From assembly GCA_030533445.1 (NCBI GenBank), contig CM060064.1, positions 41,250,287 to 41,314,286 on the forward strand: a stretch of DNA of 64,000 nt, read 5' to 3'. Within the stretch, counting starts at the first letter, position 1; the number at the start of each line of letters is the position of its first letter. The position numbers and the translations under genes are program-made. This document shows positions 13,205 to 26,329 of the stretch, piece by piece. The DNA is from Cyprinodon diabolis (taxonomy: Eukaryota; Chordata; Actinopteri; Cyprinodontiformes; Cyprinodontidae). Below the pieces are notes generated by a model. It was not told the DNA's origin. It was given only the letters and a program-made list of their open reading frames with translations, and did no database searches.

Positions 13205-13335
13205 ATAAAATCCATCCAGTACCTGGATAGAACCCACGCACGCATGGAGAGAGCATGTAAACTCCATGCAGAAAGACCCCGGGCCAGGAAACGAACACAG
13301 AGCCTTCTTGCTCCAAGGCAATAGAGCTACAAACT
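13205..13335 (-). mobile_element. fragment of the tRNA-related repeat
   Basis: Matches the right half of the 10264-10600 repeat: tagaacccacgcacgcatg, catgcagaaagaccccggg and cttcttgctccaaggcaa. Only the tRNA-like head and adjoining part remain; the B box is damaged (gaaacgaacac in place of gaatcgaaccc). Confidence 0.65.
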
Positions 13336-13960
13336 GCACATACGTACATAAAATCCAATGCATGAAATTGCCTTCATACACAATCTGTAAAGTGACTTCC
13401 TCGTTGTGTGAGTTAAGTATAAACAAAGCAGTTCTGTGCATAACCTTTAAGGTTTGCTAAGAACCGTAGTGAACAAACACTTTCATGCAGACTAATGAGC
13501 ACAGGAGACAGGTTGGAGAGAAGGTTTAAAGTTATGCTATAAAACATTATTCTAAGTATTGGTGAGATAGAAACGTCACTATTTTTATTTAATACTTACG
13601 ACAATCTCTGACACCTGCTTAGTTGTTTTTGACCAGTTCCAGCCTGTGACTATGCCCTGTCTACAGGAGACTGTAGGCCCTCAGGTTCCCCAAATGATGC
13701 TGTCCCTCCATGATTATTCAAAGGTATAGTGGAGGATATTCTTTTTCCAGGTGGATCATCAAAATAAAGTGTCCTCCAGAATACAATAAAATTAATTCAA
13801 GCAACCATCTTATCACCTACTTGAGGAGAAATGGGCTTGTAAGCATTTAATAGGCGTTCCCTCTTGGGAGCGGGTACAAGGTTGTGCATGTGTTTTTTTT
13901 TTTTTTTTTTAATGGAGAGGGCAGGTCTTTTCAAAATTTGTGAAAATCCTCCACTATACC
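13336..13960. other. unassigned non-coding DNA
   Basis: No coding signal. A run of about 20 T (13891-13910) precedes the LINE relic. Confidence 0.45.
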
Positions 13961-15310
13961 TAAAAAGAGGTTTCCCCTACTGTTGGAACCTCTTTTCTCG
14001 CACAGGTCTGGTCCCTGTACATTTTAAAGATGCAGTTGTACCCTCCCAAATTAAAAAACATGGAATAGATCCTGCAATTCTTCAATTTCAGGGCAATCTC
14101 CAAACTACCTTTTATTTAAAAAAATCTTGAGAGTAAAGTAGTCAGTTAATGGCCTCTGTAAAAGACCAAAATATTCTTGATATTTTCTAATCTGGTTTTA
14201 AATCAAAGCACAGGACTGAATTAGCTCTTTTGAGAGTTTCAAATGATTTTTAGCCGCAGACTCCTTTGACTGCATTATTTTTGTGCTTTTAGATTTAACT
14301 GCTGCATTCTACACTGTGGGCCTAAAGTCTTGATCTCTCGTCTGTAACAGTGGGTGGTAATCGGGGACATACCTCTGGAGTGGTTCAAGTCATATTTGGC
14401 TGACCAAACTTTTTGTGTCAGCCTTGGTGAATCTATTTCCTCGACTGCTCATCTCTCATGTGGGGTTCCCCAGGGCTTGGTCCTGGGTCCTGTTGTATTC
14501 TCTCTCAATACTTAAAGAGCATGGGATTTTTTACCATTGCTATGGAGGTGACAGTCAAATGTATGCCCCTCTTAAAAAGAAAGATGTCGACTCTATCACG
14601 GCCTTAATCAAGTGTCTTGATGACATAAAGGCCTGGGTGACTCTGAGTTTTTTAAATTTTATTAAAAGAAAGACTGAAGTGATGGTTTTCTGTGACACCA
14701 CTGGATAGATCAGGGCTCTTTGGCCCAGCATATCAAACCAATCATCACTAACCTAGGGATAAAAGGGAATGCAGATCTGAAGCCAATTCTTTTAAGGCAA
14801 CAGTTTGAAATGGTCCATGTCCTTGTTACCACTCGGCTGGATTATTGTAATGCCCTCTATGGGGGGGTTAATGCCTCCTCCATCTCCCGTCTCCTGAAGG
14901 TTTAAAGTGCTGCAGCACACCTTTTAACTGACACATACAAGTACAGTATAAGCGCTTCTTCCCCATTTTAGCCTCACTCCACTGGCTGCCCATTCATTTT
15001 AGAATTTGTTTTAAAATTCTTTTATTTGCTTTTAATTCCCTGAATGGACTTGCCCCACCATACCTCTATGGGCTTCTACATCCTTATAGGCCTACTCGCT
15101 CTCTCAGGTCAGCTGGTCAGCTTCTCCTGAGAGAGCCTAAAACTAAGTGGAACCTCAGAGGGGAACGCGCTTTCGCTGTTGCAGCTCTATAGCTTGGAAA
15201 TGTCCTGCCTCAGCCCATCAGACAGGCCTCTTCTCTGATTGTTTTTCAAATCTCGTCAAAACCCGCCTTTTCGCTTCGGCTTTTAACACCTAACAAGACA
15301 TTTGGCTTTA
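13961..15310 (+). pseudogene. L2-type LINE reverse transcriptase relic
   Basis: In changing plus-strand frames this gives, in order: the finger region (TGLVPVHFKDAVVPSQIKKH, then DPAIL); the block with LLDLTAAFYTV (about 14290); SYLADQTFCVSLG; CGVPQGLVLGPVVFSL (about 14460-14505), the VPQG motif; the catalytic loop; DDIKAWVTLSFLNF; KKTEVMVF; TTRLDYCNALYGGV (about 14830-14870); and the C-terminal block with NLRGERAFAVAAL (about 15150). This is the L2-clade order. The catalytic YADD is YGGD here (14541-14552), removing one metal-binding Asp. A stretch between LGI and the RLDYCN block is missing, and many frameshifts and stops are present. The endonuclease is absent. It is a dead, 5'-truncated copy. 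Confidence 0.85.
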
Positions 15311-16479
15311 TTCACATTTCTTACCCTACAAAGGCACATTAACATATTTAATTCATATTTCCGGAATAAATAATTTGTAGACATCAGGGTCATGATGATT
15401 AACCCAGTGTGCTTCGAGCTGCAAATTAATTTAGGCTTTACATTTTCCATTTTTTAAAAACACTTTTTTTTCCCTTCTATCTGCTTTGGTCCACTTTACA
15501 TTTAGAGGCCACATTTTGAAATCAGAAATAAGCGGAAGATGAAGTATGGTTCTCCTACAGTACATCATATGAATTTCATTTCAGAGTGACAGCAATGATT
15601 AGTCTGCGCTACTGTAGTTGTTTGGGATACTCAGGTAAAGAGTGGTTTTTGCTTGTTTTCTATCTGTAAAGCAATACTTAGTACTTTCGAAAATAGTTCA
15701 TTACCAATAAAAAAAATTAAAACCCTTTTTCATAAAATAGAAACAATGCTTTCACTTACAGACTTTCAGTTGTTTTTTTTGTTTGTTTTTTTTACAGTTT
15801 TTCAGTTCCATTTGATGTGACTTTTTGTTATTTCTTATGACCTCTCACTTCATCTTTATGGGTCTGCAACAGCATGCATTTATCATGCTGACATTGTATC
15901 AAAATTATAATGATAAAGACATAAGCACTTGTTGCTTTTGAAAACAGTTGCTTTGCGTTTTTTCAGCCCATAGAGAATCTTCATTTTGGCAGAACCTGCA
16001 GGTTAGGGTATAAAAATCTCAGTGGAGGCAGGATATTATTTGTGAAAATGCAGCCAGTGTGGGTGGGGGAAAATGGACCATATCCGTCTAACATGAACAC
16101 AGAGGATGTTTCATGTATTTCAGTGTTTTATGCAAAGCTGTTACAGTTTTCCATTTTTTTTTTTACCTTTTTGTTTTTATGGTAGAGACAAGGTGTATTG
16201 AGTAATGGAAAATTGCTTTTATATATATCAAATGGTCTGTCTGACATTATGTTCATAAAAGACCGGTAAGCAATAATTTATTATTTTAAATAAAAAATTA
16301 TTAAAAATTGTGATGGGAAGAACTACAGTATGGGTATTTTTAGATCACTCACAATTTCCCTGTTTTGTTCTCCAATGCAGTGTTTACAAGCCAACTCAGC
16401 TGTGTGTATGTTCTTGTGAATAGCTTCTACTCTGGGCTTAGCCACTTCGTTTCCATAAAATGCAACCATCCAGGCAGCA
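15311..16479. other. unassigned non-coding DNA
   Basis: No coding signal and no named repeat. Several T runs (for example around 15775-15795 and 16153-16164). Confidence 0.5.
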
Positions 16480-17890
16480 TGGCGTAGGGGCAAAATGGTA
16501 GAGAGTGGGTCCAGTGGATTAAAACGATAACTACTTATAGGCTCATTATGAATACCTCAAATTGTAGCTCCTACCTTGTGTTCCTAACTTGCTTCTGTAA
16601 CCTTTTATGGGGTCAAAGATAAAAACACTATCCAGGGTAGAAAAGAAGTTGTGGAAAGCTGTTCTGAAAAAGAAAGATGTCATCCTTACGAACAGCATTA
16701 GGGAGGGAAAACACATATTAATGACGCTGGTCAAATTTGGACTATAGACTTCGGGTAAGGTACAACAACAACCAAAATTACACACATGTAGAGAATGGCT
16801 GAAGCGCTCTTAATGAACAGGATACAGGGTTATTGCACAGGGTATTAAAAGGGTATTTATATATATATATATATGGGTATTTATATTTATTGTTATTGCA
16901 CTGGATACCAAATATTTCACTAAAGGAGCTCCTCAGTTTCTCTACAATCTGGTGCAGAGGGTGAAAGGTGTTGTCCATGATGGATGAAAGCTTGGAAAGC
17001 GACCTCCTCTAAGCCACTTCCTCCACTGAGTCTAGAGCGCGGCCTAGGACAGAAACTGCCTTTTTCACCAGTTTATTCAGTCTCTTCCTGTCCCACTCTG
17101 CGCTGCCAGGGGCCCAGCAGACGACAGCATAGAGGAGGGCCTATAGGCCACCACAGAGTCATAGAAGGTTTTAAGCAGGGGCTTAGTCACTCCAAGTTTT
17201 GTTAATGTTGTGAGGTAGTTCATCACTGAAGAAATTTCGTAACCTCTGTGAAGCGCACTGACAGGTCTGAGTTCGGGTGAAGCAGGATAAGATAGGCAGT
17301 GTCATTAGAAAATGTAAATAATAGGTTGCCAGGGAGACAATTGGTGCAGTTTTTTATGTAAAAGCTGAACAGACCCAGTGAGCTTACGCAACCCTGAGTA
17401 GCACCTGTACTGATGTATTTAGATTCTAAAACTGTGTCATTAATCGTGACAATTTTCTGTTCTATTTGTTAAAAAAGAATACAACCACTTAATAATAAAA
17501 GAATTAGCATTCTTCTGGATCATTTTCTGTAAGAGCACATGAAGCTGTAATGAGTTAAAAGCAGAACTAAAATCAACGAAAAAAAGGCGTGCATAAGCCT
17601 TGGGATCCTCCAGATTCTTAAGAGCCAGCTGGGCAATGCTATTAATTGCGTTGTCTGTGCTCCTTCCCTAGCTATAAGCAAACTGCAGTAGGTCCAGGTG
17701 GGGGCGACTTCAGATTTCAGTATGGAAACCATGTATTTTTCAAAGCATTTAATAAAAACAGAAGTTTGAGCCACCAGTCTATAATCGTTGTTTTCTAAAG
17801 GACAAGTTTTCTTTGGAATGGGAATAATGGTGGATTTTTTCCCCCAGAGGGCAGGAACCAGATGGGAATCTGCTGACTTCTGAAACACGG
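16480..17890 (-). pseudogene. second LINE relic, reverse transcriptase (non-L2 type)
   Basis: On the minus strand, from 17888 down, the finger region reads VPALWGKKSTIIPIPKK, then NDYRLVAQTSVFIKCFEKYM. The palm follows: GATQGCV (17385-17405) and the active-site loop as FTFSNDTA (about 17296-17319), where the usual F-A-D-D has become F-S-N-D. The C-terminal block has KRLNKLVKKAVSVLGRALDS (about 17036-17095) and SIMDNTFHPLHQIVEKL (about 16935-16985). The order fits the jockey-like non-LTR family common in fish, distinct from the L2 copy upstream. Sequence between palm and C-terminus is missing. Frameshifts, stops and the lost Asp show it is dead. The right border is clear from protein similarity; the left border is approximate. 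Confidence 0.78.
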
Positions 17891-19047
17891 GGCACCGTCC
17901 TGGGGTTAGCTCTAGAGCAAAGGTTTTTAGGGAAAAAAAAAAACAGGGGTGCTCTTCAATCTTTTTTTAAATACATGGCTGAAAAGTGATTGGATTTTGA
18001 GGGGATCAACTGCTAACTTTAAACAGGGGTCGGTTGTAATTAACTGTAGAACAATATTGCATTCCAAAAATGTATTTTGTGTATAAAACCTCAGAAAAAA
18101 AGGCATTACTGTTAAAATGGAAAATCGAATAATGTCTAGAAATGTAAATATTTGGTCAAAAGCTCGCTATTAAGTTTTTGAAGTAAGCATGATTTACTTT
18201 AATTTAAATACACCTGGGTTGAATAATATTTTTTATTTTGTGCTGATGGGTTTTCGACCTCTTGCTGTCTGAAATTATATAGAACAGTTGGAAGTATATT
18301 GAGGAAGGCTTTAACAAACAACCTGCTTCAATCAGTATCTGTTTGCCTGTGGTAGGGCTTCTCTTCATGTGTATCTACGAAGGAGATGGATGAAGTTTTA
18401 ATGTATATTCTAAAGGTTGGCATATTTGTATTTTACTTTGAAGGAAACCATCAGAACCCAGAGCAGATGTTGCTTTATTTACTGCCAAGCTAAAGAATAG
18501 ATGTCATGTTCAATAAAATATGTTTCCCTTCTCTCTTATGGTTCTGCAGATTTATTTGTCACTGAAATTCCCTGTCACAAGTTCATAATGGCTACATTTC
18601 ACTGCTAAATCAAATGAATGGCACCATAAAATCCTGGCTCCCACCGCAGCACCTCTGCGTATTTAAGAGGCTTAACAGACCGTGTAGTGGTCTTTACTGT
18701 TGTATAGCTGTTTTACCTGTGAGCTTACATTGTAGTGAATTAGTTGCACAAGGCAAGCTGCACACTTGATACATAAAAAAAAAAACATGGGACAACACTC
18801 ATTTGGCAATAAAGAAATTTGAAGTAAAATTGTAGATGCTGCTCATTCTCACCAACTCCAGTGGTTGGACTTTAATTGTTGATTTATTTTTCATGTTACT
18901 AGTACTGTCAGAGAATATTTCTGTGCCAATCAGTAAACATGTTGAGCAACTCATCTCAACTCAATTTAAAGAGAGATCAAATTTCTCCTTCTTTAGATTC
19001 CCTTCATAGTCAATCTAGAATGGAATTTAAAACCTAAGGTTCTTCCA
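17891..19047. other. unassigned DNA, possible conserved non-coding block
   Basis: No coding signal. The part at 18480-18700 has balanced composition, little simple repeat and enhancer-like texture (gctaaatcaaatgaatggca, tcccaccgcagcacctctg). Texture only. Confidence 0.25.
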
Positions 19048-19081
19048 AGGTGTGCTTGAGACTAATGCCTCAAGCACACCT
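19048..19081. other. perfect 13-bp inverted repeat (hairpin)
   Basis: aggtgtgcttgag (19048-19060) and ctcaagcacacct (19069-19081) are exact inverted copies with an 8-base loop, and two further G-C pairs lie outside one mismatch. The stem is short for a microRNA precursor. Confidence 0.8.
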
Positions 19082-20499
19082 AGGAGAAAATAACAATCCA
19101 TATGGCTATTTGATTTGCATCTGACTTTGAGTGTGTTTAGGAGAATTGACCTCCATGCTGCTTGAATACATCAGCACCAGAACTACAGCTTGCTGTGGTA
19201 TGAGCTAACAGACTTGACACCTGGATAGCTGACGAAATGTCTTTAAAAAACTGTGAGAAAGTCTGGTTGCCTTCCAATTTAAGCCTGTTTGTGGTAACCC
19301 TGTTATTCTTATTTCAATAAGGCCATTCGAATATGTTGAAAAAAAAAATGAAAAAAATATTTGGGAAGTTTATGGCTTATTGAGCTATTCAGCAAAAGAA
19401 ATGCACTGTTTTCAGCAGTTGGTGTTGGAAATTAGTCAAATAAACTGGATCTTATGTAATGATTTGCTGCTCTGAGGGCTGTTTGTCCCATTGGTGGTTG
19501 TCTGAGCTCATATTCTCAGCAGTTTGCAAAATTACTGTGATTATGCATTAGACCTATCACATGATAATTAAACTTGTATTAGCATTTGAATGCAGAGATG
19601 CTAAAGTTATTTAGTTAAGTTCCTTAAACTGCCAGAAGTAATATGTTAAAGACAGTGTCATAAATTAATTATACCTTAAGATAATTGCAGACTAGATATT
19701 CAAAAGCATAGCACAGCTGCACCTTTAGGAGGACTAATTAAAAAAGTATGTTGACTGTTTATTGTGGAATCTATTAAAATCTTTGAAGTTAAATGACTTG
19801 CCAAAAGCTAGTTAGTAGCTATCTTACAAAAGTACGACCATCCTATATAAATATATATTTCATAAAGTGCTGCATCAGAAATCAGGATGACATAAAACAG
19901 ACTGGTTCCATCTGTGCTTCATCTCTTGGATGTTTGCAGATGCTGTTTTATTATATTATTTATATGACTTGGTGTTTGATAGCCAGATGCCTCAGATTAT
20001 TTTCTATTTAAACTGATACTCGCTGTGACAGATGACAGTAAGCTGCTATTTAATAAAATATTAATCCAATAACCTCAAGTTTTTTTCTCATATTTTATGT
20101 ATAAAGACAACCATGAGAACAAAATGTTGAAAAATAAAGACAAAAATAGGATACAAATACAATGCAGTAAAACAACTTTGCATGGATAAGACCCTCTTCA
20201 CTATATTCACATCAAATGGAAATCCTGTCTACACCATTCAGTAAAAAACAAAAACAATACAGCTAAATGATCTCCATAGTAGTTTCACCATTGGCTTGAC
20301 TAAATTATTCATCAATTTGGACATCTGATCATATTAGAGGGAAGCAAAGTAAGCTCAATAGCCACAGAATCATACAACCTCTTTTTAAAAACTCCGGTTT
20401 AGCAGTTCACCAACACGGCATATTGAACCCAATCCTCCTCCATACATTCTTGTGCATATTTTATGTTTGGGTTTTAATGACCAAATAGTGTTGTGATAG
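19082..20499. other. unassigned AT-rich DNA
   Basis: No coding signal, RNA gene or named repeat. Confidence 0.5.
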
Positions 20500-20900
20500 A
20501 GACTTGTGATGCAGTCTCTGGCAGTCTCTCCTTTGTTTCACCTGGTAAAAGTTTTTCTGAGAGTCACTGGTTATCAGGCCCTGCCCCACTCTATCTAAGG
20601 AGATGCAGATCATGGATTGTGAGTAGGAGCAGGTAATTAGAGATTTTTATAATGACTTATGCCGCATGTTGTTCCATCACCTGGCAGAGGCAGTAGCGAA
20701 AAGGTCTACATCAGCTGCCTCATCGCACAAGAACAACAGCCATATATTTAGAGGAGCATTGAAGGTGCTTTCAAACTAAGTGTGGTTTCTGCAGTGATTG
20801 CTGCAAAGATTTCGCAGCTGTGCATTTCAGAGTTTACACAATGGAATGCATCCAAAGATAGGAGGAGCTTCAGCAGCATGATGCTGACACACCACTCATG
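20500..20900. other. possible conserved non-coding DNA
   Basis: Mixed-composition stretch with few simple repeats and clustered motif-like words (ggtaattagagatttttat, caggtaattag, catcacctggcagagg). No open frame. Texture only. Confidence 0.22.
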
Positions 20901-23900
20901 TAAAAAAAACTACTCACCAAATTGACTGAATAGTCAGTGCAGGTTTATGCCGTTAAATGTAAAATTTCTTTAAATAAATAATTTGTGCTACATTTTTTTC
21001 AGAGATATTAAAGATTTGTTACAGTTTTTTTAGGTCACCATTCCCCCACTAAGCTCCAAATTGAACAAAAGTGGTCTACTTTTTTAGTGCACACGCGTAA
21101 TTTAAACTGTCAGTAGTGCTGCTTTGGTTTTAGAGATATTTCGGCCAATGATGTCATCATCCAACCTTAGTGCTGCACTCGTTTCCAAATAAAAAGTTAC
21201 TATGGATAACAGAATATAGCTTTCCCGTGCTGGCATTTAATATAACAGTAGACATGTTTACTATATTCAGTGGATTGTATGATTGTTTCACAGTATTTAG
21301 TAGTTCATCAGCCTCCCAGATCCTCGAATTTGGATTTTCCGATACCCCTGGTGGCCCCGTAGTATTTCCTGTCACAGTCACGCTGTCGGCACCTCACTAT
21401 AAAAGCTTGGCTGAAATGTACACTACAGCGAAATTGTTCTCTGTGCACAACTTTTGAATCGACTTGGGGAGACCATCCAATTTTGGAAAGGCACTGAAAA
21501 AGTAGATCACTTTGGTTCACCCACAGCTGCGTCTGGATGAAGGTTGGTTTTGGGGATGCATCCTTGCATCTAGCTGGGCAGAGAGCACCAGTTCTGGGGA
21601 GCGACGGGTTGCCCGATGTCTGCTCTGGAGGTGGGGAGGAAAACAACCAGTTCTTCGAGGGCTAAATTAAAACAGCTTTTTTAAAAGCCATCTAAAAACT
21701 TCTTGATAGCCTTTTTATTTCATCCTTGTCAACATCCCTTCTTCTTTCTATATTCCATTCTAACTGAAAAAAAGCTTTGTTTCAGCTGCACTTCTTTATC
21801 CTATGTCACAACCATGACCAGTTCCTGACTGGTTGTCACAATGCGATTTTACAGAAAAGTTCAGATTTTTTTACTTTAGCAGTCACTGCTCCGCTTCTTT
21901 CATGTGGTGCTGCTGTTTTACAAAACCTCAGTTCTACTGATTAGCACAAGAAGTGAGCGGGAGCGGTGACAGCTGTCCCCAAATGGAATTCACTACACTT
22001 CCCTGCATGGTTTACATAGGTATACTATGTAAATTCATCCCCCTCGCCCCTTCAGTATGACTGCAACTTGACTTTTCCCTCAAAGCGCTCTTATTAGTAT
22101 TGTTGCTAGTTTTTTGTTGTTGTTGTTGCTTTTGATAAAACCGATAAATCCAAGTCACTCCTCAAGCCTTTAAATATATTGTTTGAACCAAAGAGTATTT
22201 ACAAAATTTGTTGAAAGTTGGTCAATGCAAATTGCTGCTGAGGTTTGAACAGACAACTCTACAAATGGAGTGGGGCAAAACTTAGAAATTATTGTAACTG
22301 CTTAGGATTTTACATGATTCAGTGCATTGTTTTATTTATTAAATTTTTGTTTGTTGTATCTATATAAAAACCCTGAAATTGGAGACCAATTTGCTTGAGC
22401 CCTGAAGAATTTGTATCTTACAAAGGAAAAGGACATTACTGACAATTGATATGATAAAAAAAAAATTCTAGTAAAATCTGGAGGAATTGCTAGCAGCTAA
22501 ATGACAGAACCTGAGTGAATGAATCAACTGTCCCTCAATGATGATTGATTACATTTTCTTTTTCTGCAAATGGCTTGCAAAAGCCATTCACATCTGTTTG
22601 ACCTTGGCTTAGTGAATACTGATCAATAGTGAACAGGTGACTGTTATGCAGGCCTTTGTGCTTATGAATATGAATTATGTGTTTAACTCTGTAGGTCTGA
22701 TCTTAATTTCATGCTGGACAATGAAGACGGTGAGTAAAAAAGGTAAACATATTCAATAACAATTTCATGAAGAAAATTAAAAAAAAGACAATGTGTGCCA
22801 CTTACACTTTCTGTGTGTCATTAATGTTGATATGGAGCTTTGTATTTTGACAACATTAACTTTGTCATCATTCAGTCTGTTTTCTGGTCAGATAAACCTC
22901 GTAGTTTGCAATTAGTTTAAAATTTCACCAAACACCAGACTAGGCCTCCGTTTAAGTTAAATTCTTCAGTGATATGGCACTTATCACTGTCTCGTGAGTC
23001 ATGTCTCATGAGGTATAGTCTCTAGGTTTTTTTTCTCTCCACTGCAAAGACAAACCCTGCAGTGTGATACAGACAGCTGCATTATGTTAACCTAGGCCAT
23101 ACAGTCATTATCTAATTTTTAGGCTTTCTTTGATGGGTTTCTGGGCAACATAAAACTTTTCTCTCTCCACTTCCATTCATTTGTATGGCCTAACCCAGAC
23201 CATTACCCTGACCATTACCATCATACCCCTAAACTAAACCTTAGATCTAAAGCTAACCCCAAAACCAAGAAGAGAAGTTTTCACTACAAGGTACGACTTG
23301 AGTGGTCCCCACAATGTAGCTTATTTGAGAAAAAAAATGGCATTACAATGTTCCCATGAGGTAACAAAATAAGTCACACAGTGTATGCTTGTAGAGGGAG
23401 ATACACTTAGTCTACGTGGGCTAAATCAGTAGTCTATCTAAATTATATAGATTGTTCATGATAAAGTTGTTGTTCCACACATCCATGTGTCATGACAATG
23501 GCGTGTGACCTGCAACAGCCCCACAATCTCCAGGGCTTAAGGCCTCCCAGAATGAATTTCTACATCTGCTACACGATCACTCTGATACTTTTTTACTATG
23601 GAGATGGAGTCACCTACCTCAGAGCCCTGAGGCTTACCTCCTTCCCAGAAGACATAAAGCTAACCTTCCGACAATATCTTGACTTTGGGTTACATTCCTC
23701 TTCCACCAAACATCCACCTCGATACAGTCCTTTTTTCACCCTCCTCTTTTAGAGTTGCTAGACAGATTTCCAGAACTTCCTTGAGGCCAACTAAAATCCC
23801 TATGCTTAACCTCCTCAAATTCCTCCCAGGTCCAATATCTGCTTCTGCGAAAAGAAAAGCTGTAGCCCTCATAACCACCCACTTGGATAGGTCAGCTTCT

Positions 23901-24388
23901 TCAAGAGATCCAAAACCAAACTAAGCTCTCCTTTTTTTTAAGGTTAATTAATCTATTATATTATTAAACAATGTTCTTTATGTGAAAACTGAGCAAACTT
24001 TCATTTTGTTTGATCCTTAGACATTGCAATATAACTGGAAGTTACATAAATCTGTATAATTTCTTAATCTGCTTATGATCAGTACATTATATTTCATCTT
24101 GGGAAAAAGAAAACTTATCTAAATAAGTAATACAGCCTTTTTAAATGACCCAAAACTTCTCATCTAAGCAGCTGTGAGCATGTACGTATATGTCTGGAGC
24201 ACATTTCATAACTGTTAGCATTCCCGAAAATTGCAATACAGTATCTCTTTTAATATATATTTAAACTACTATTTTCCAATGTTTAAGTAATACAAAACTT
24301 CTTTGAGTTTTCAGTATGGAAGTTTGGAGTATTGATTTCAATATATATTAATGCAAATGGGGTAAAAATGACACAAATATTCATATGC
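20901..24388. other. unassigned DNA with two unexplained ORF-bearing patches
   Basis: Patch one (21300-21650) is richer in GC than its flanks and has a 112-codon minus frame (MFSSPPPEQTSGNPSLPR…) with no domain I recognise. Patch two (23480-23930) has overlapping plus frames of about 80 codons, also without a domain. Neither has visible splice or promoter context; both may be fragments of unclassified repeats. Confidence 0.35.
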
Positions 24389-25119
24389 TGTCATGATCTT
24401 GGCACTGATGACTGGATTATTAGTTAATTTCTTCCACCTACTTAGCTCCGCTCATCTGATCCACCTGTTCCAGATCCTATTTATGCTGCCTGTTTGCAGT
24501 CATCAGTGCCAAATTATTTGAGCCGAGTTTGAGAGTTCTCTAACGTACCCTGTTGTATTTTCACTGGCTGATCTTGACCTCTTTCTGCCTCTGGACCCCT
24601 GAGTTTTGGCTGGTCCCTGTTCCGGTCTGTTTCTGCCTGTTTGGACTCTGCCTGTTAATGACCTTGGATCTATCCCCTGACCCTGGCTTGGATTTCCCTT
24701 CTGTACCTCCGCGTCTCTCTGATCTACTAGTCTGGACATCTGCTTCGTCAACTGCTCTGGATTCTGCCTCTGAACTTTTCTGCTCTTCTGCATCTGCTGG
24801 CCTGTGCTCGTCAGTCTGCTCTTCCTCACTCCTGGAACTCTCTGGGCGGCTCCCGCTGCAAGCTGTGAAAAAGTCATTTGACTGGTACCCACTCCTGCCT
24901 CCAAGGACAGACAGCTATAAGAACCAGGTTAGTGACTCACATACATGTTATTTTCCAGTTTAGTGATCACTGACTTGAGTATTAATCTTTACAGTGAATC
25001 CAGCAAGCTGGTCCCAGCTGATGAGCCATGCAATCCTGAGCAGTCAATAAAGTGTTGCACTTTAGAACAAACCTTTTCTGTCTGCCTGAATTATGGTTCC
25101 TATTTTCTAAACCCTGACA
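24389..25119 (+). mobile_element. solo LTR, related gypsy-type family
   Basis: Begins tgtcatgatc and ends ccctgaca. The flanks carry a near-perfect 5-bp duplication, tatgc (24384-24388) and tatac (25120-25124), with one difference. A TATA-like tatttat (24478-24484) lies 30 bp before gccaaattatt (24508-24518), the same layout as the LTRs at 1932 and 28632. An AATAAA follows at about 25047 (gtcaataaagtg). The plus and minus ORFs of about 135 codons inside (24503-24963) are low-complexity Ser/Leu-rich shadows and not genes. Confidence 0.75.
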
Positions 25120-26329
25120 TATACCCTTCCTCTACATACCCAGACATACAACCCACAGGTACCCTTGCAAGCTATAACTAAAATAAATGCAATTTTCAAA
25201 CATAAAGTTAAAATTTGTCAGTTTGTCGTTTTTAATTTGTATTTTCCACCCACACTCTGACTTTTAAGTCCATAAGTCAGGGCTTTAGAAATGCACATTC
25301 CAGGAGTCTAAAGAGACACTTCTTTAAGTATTTAAAAACTGTTGTTTTAGGACCACTTCACTTGCTGCATCAATAAGTTTTCTCCACAATTCATCATTAA
25401 GTTAATGATCAAAGGTATCGTCACAGTCCTCCTTCATTATCACACACCACTTAGGGGTGGGGTGTCACCAGTAACATTCGTATCTAAGGGGCCCATCAGC
25501 ATAATGCCACTTTCATGCTCTGTACAATTTCAGTTGACCTTGGAGAGATCCTTTTAAAGCTGGGGCTTCCCTCTTAGTATGCTCTTTTCAAATATACAAT
25601 GATATGAAATGTAGTTTAATATGGGCAACAGCTGGTGTTCATGCAATTTTCAGTTTATTGTAAGGGTGAAGCCTTGATCTGTCCTGGGTTCGAATTAACA
25701 TCTTAACCAATTTCACTTTTGAGGATGTCAATTAAAGTCTCCTTTCAGGTATAACCTTTTCTAATTTTAACTAATTTGGCTTCAAAGGGCCTTATCTGCT
25801 CTATAAAACTCTAATCCTGCAACAGGGTTAGGGGAAAGGCCGTTTATTTATACAATACCATTAAAGGTGCAGTACATATAAAAACAAAAATAAATGTATT
25901 AGGAAAAGTTTGTTGCAGTGTCATAAAAGTAGTTAAACATGCAGTCCAGTTGCTGCTGTCAAACAAATGCCGTCTCTGGATGGCATAGAGAAAATTAATT
26001 CTTGGTATCAGTAATGATTACTAATTATAAGTTAAGAGACCTTAGCCTTATTAGGTTTAATTAGAGCTCCACTCAGTAATTTGTTGAAGATGCTTGCAAC
26101 ATTTTGACCATTTGAAAAAGAAAATCCCAACTCATTAATCCCAATTATTCTTTTGTATGGTAAGAGAAAAAAAAATCCAATTGCAAATCACTTATTAAAA
26201 GCCCAACATTTATGAGTAGATATAGTTTGCTTGCTAAAATAGTTTTGTAAAAATGTAAAAAAAAAAAAAAGTTAGATGTCTTCCTTGAATTAAAATGTAA
26301 AGATAATTTTTGAAGGTTGAATTATCTTT
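25120..26329. other. unassigned non-coding DNA
   Basis: No coding signal and no named repeat. Confidence 0.5.

Noticed and set aside
24503..24963. Overlapping plus and minus ORFs of 136 and 133 codons
   Set aside because: They lie wholly inside a solo LTR and have low-complexity composition.
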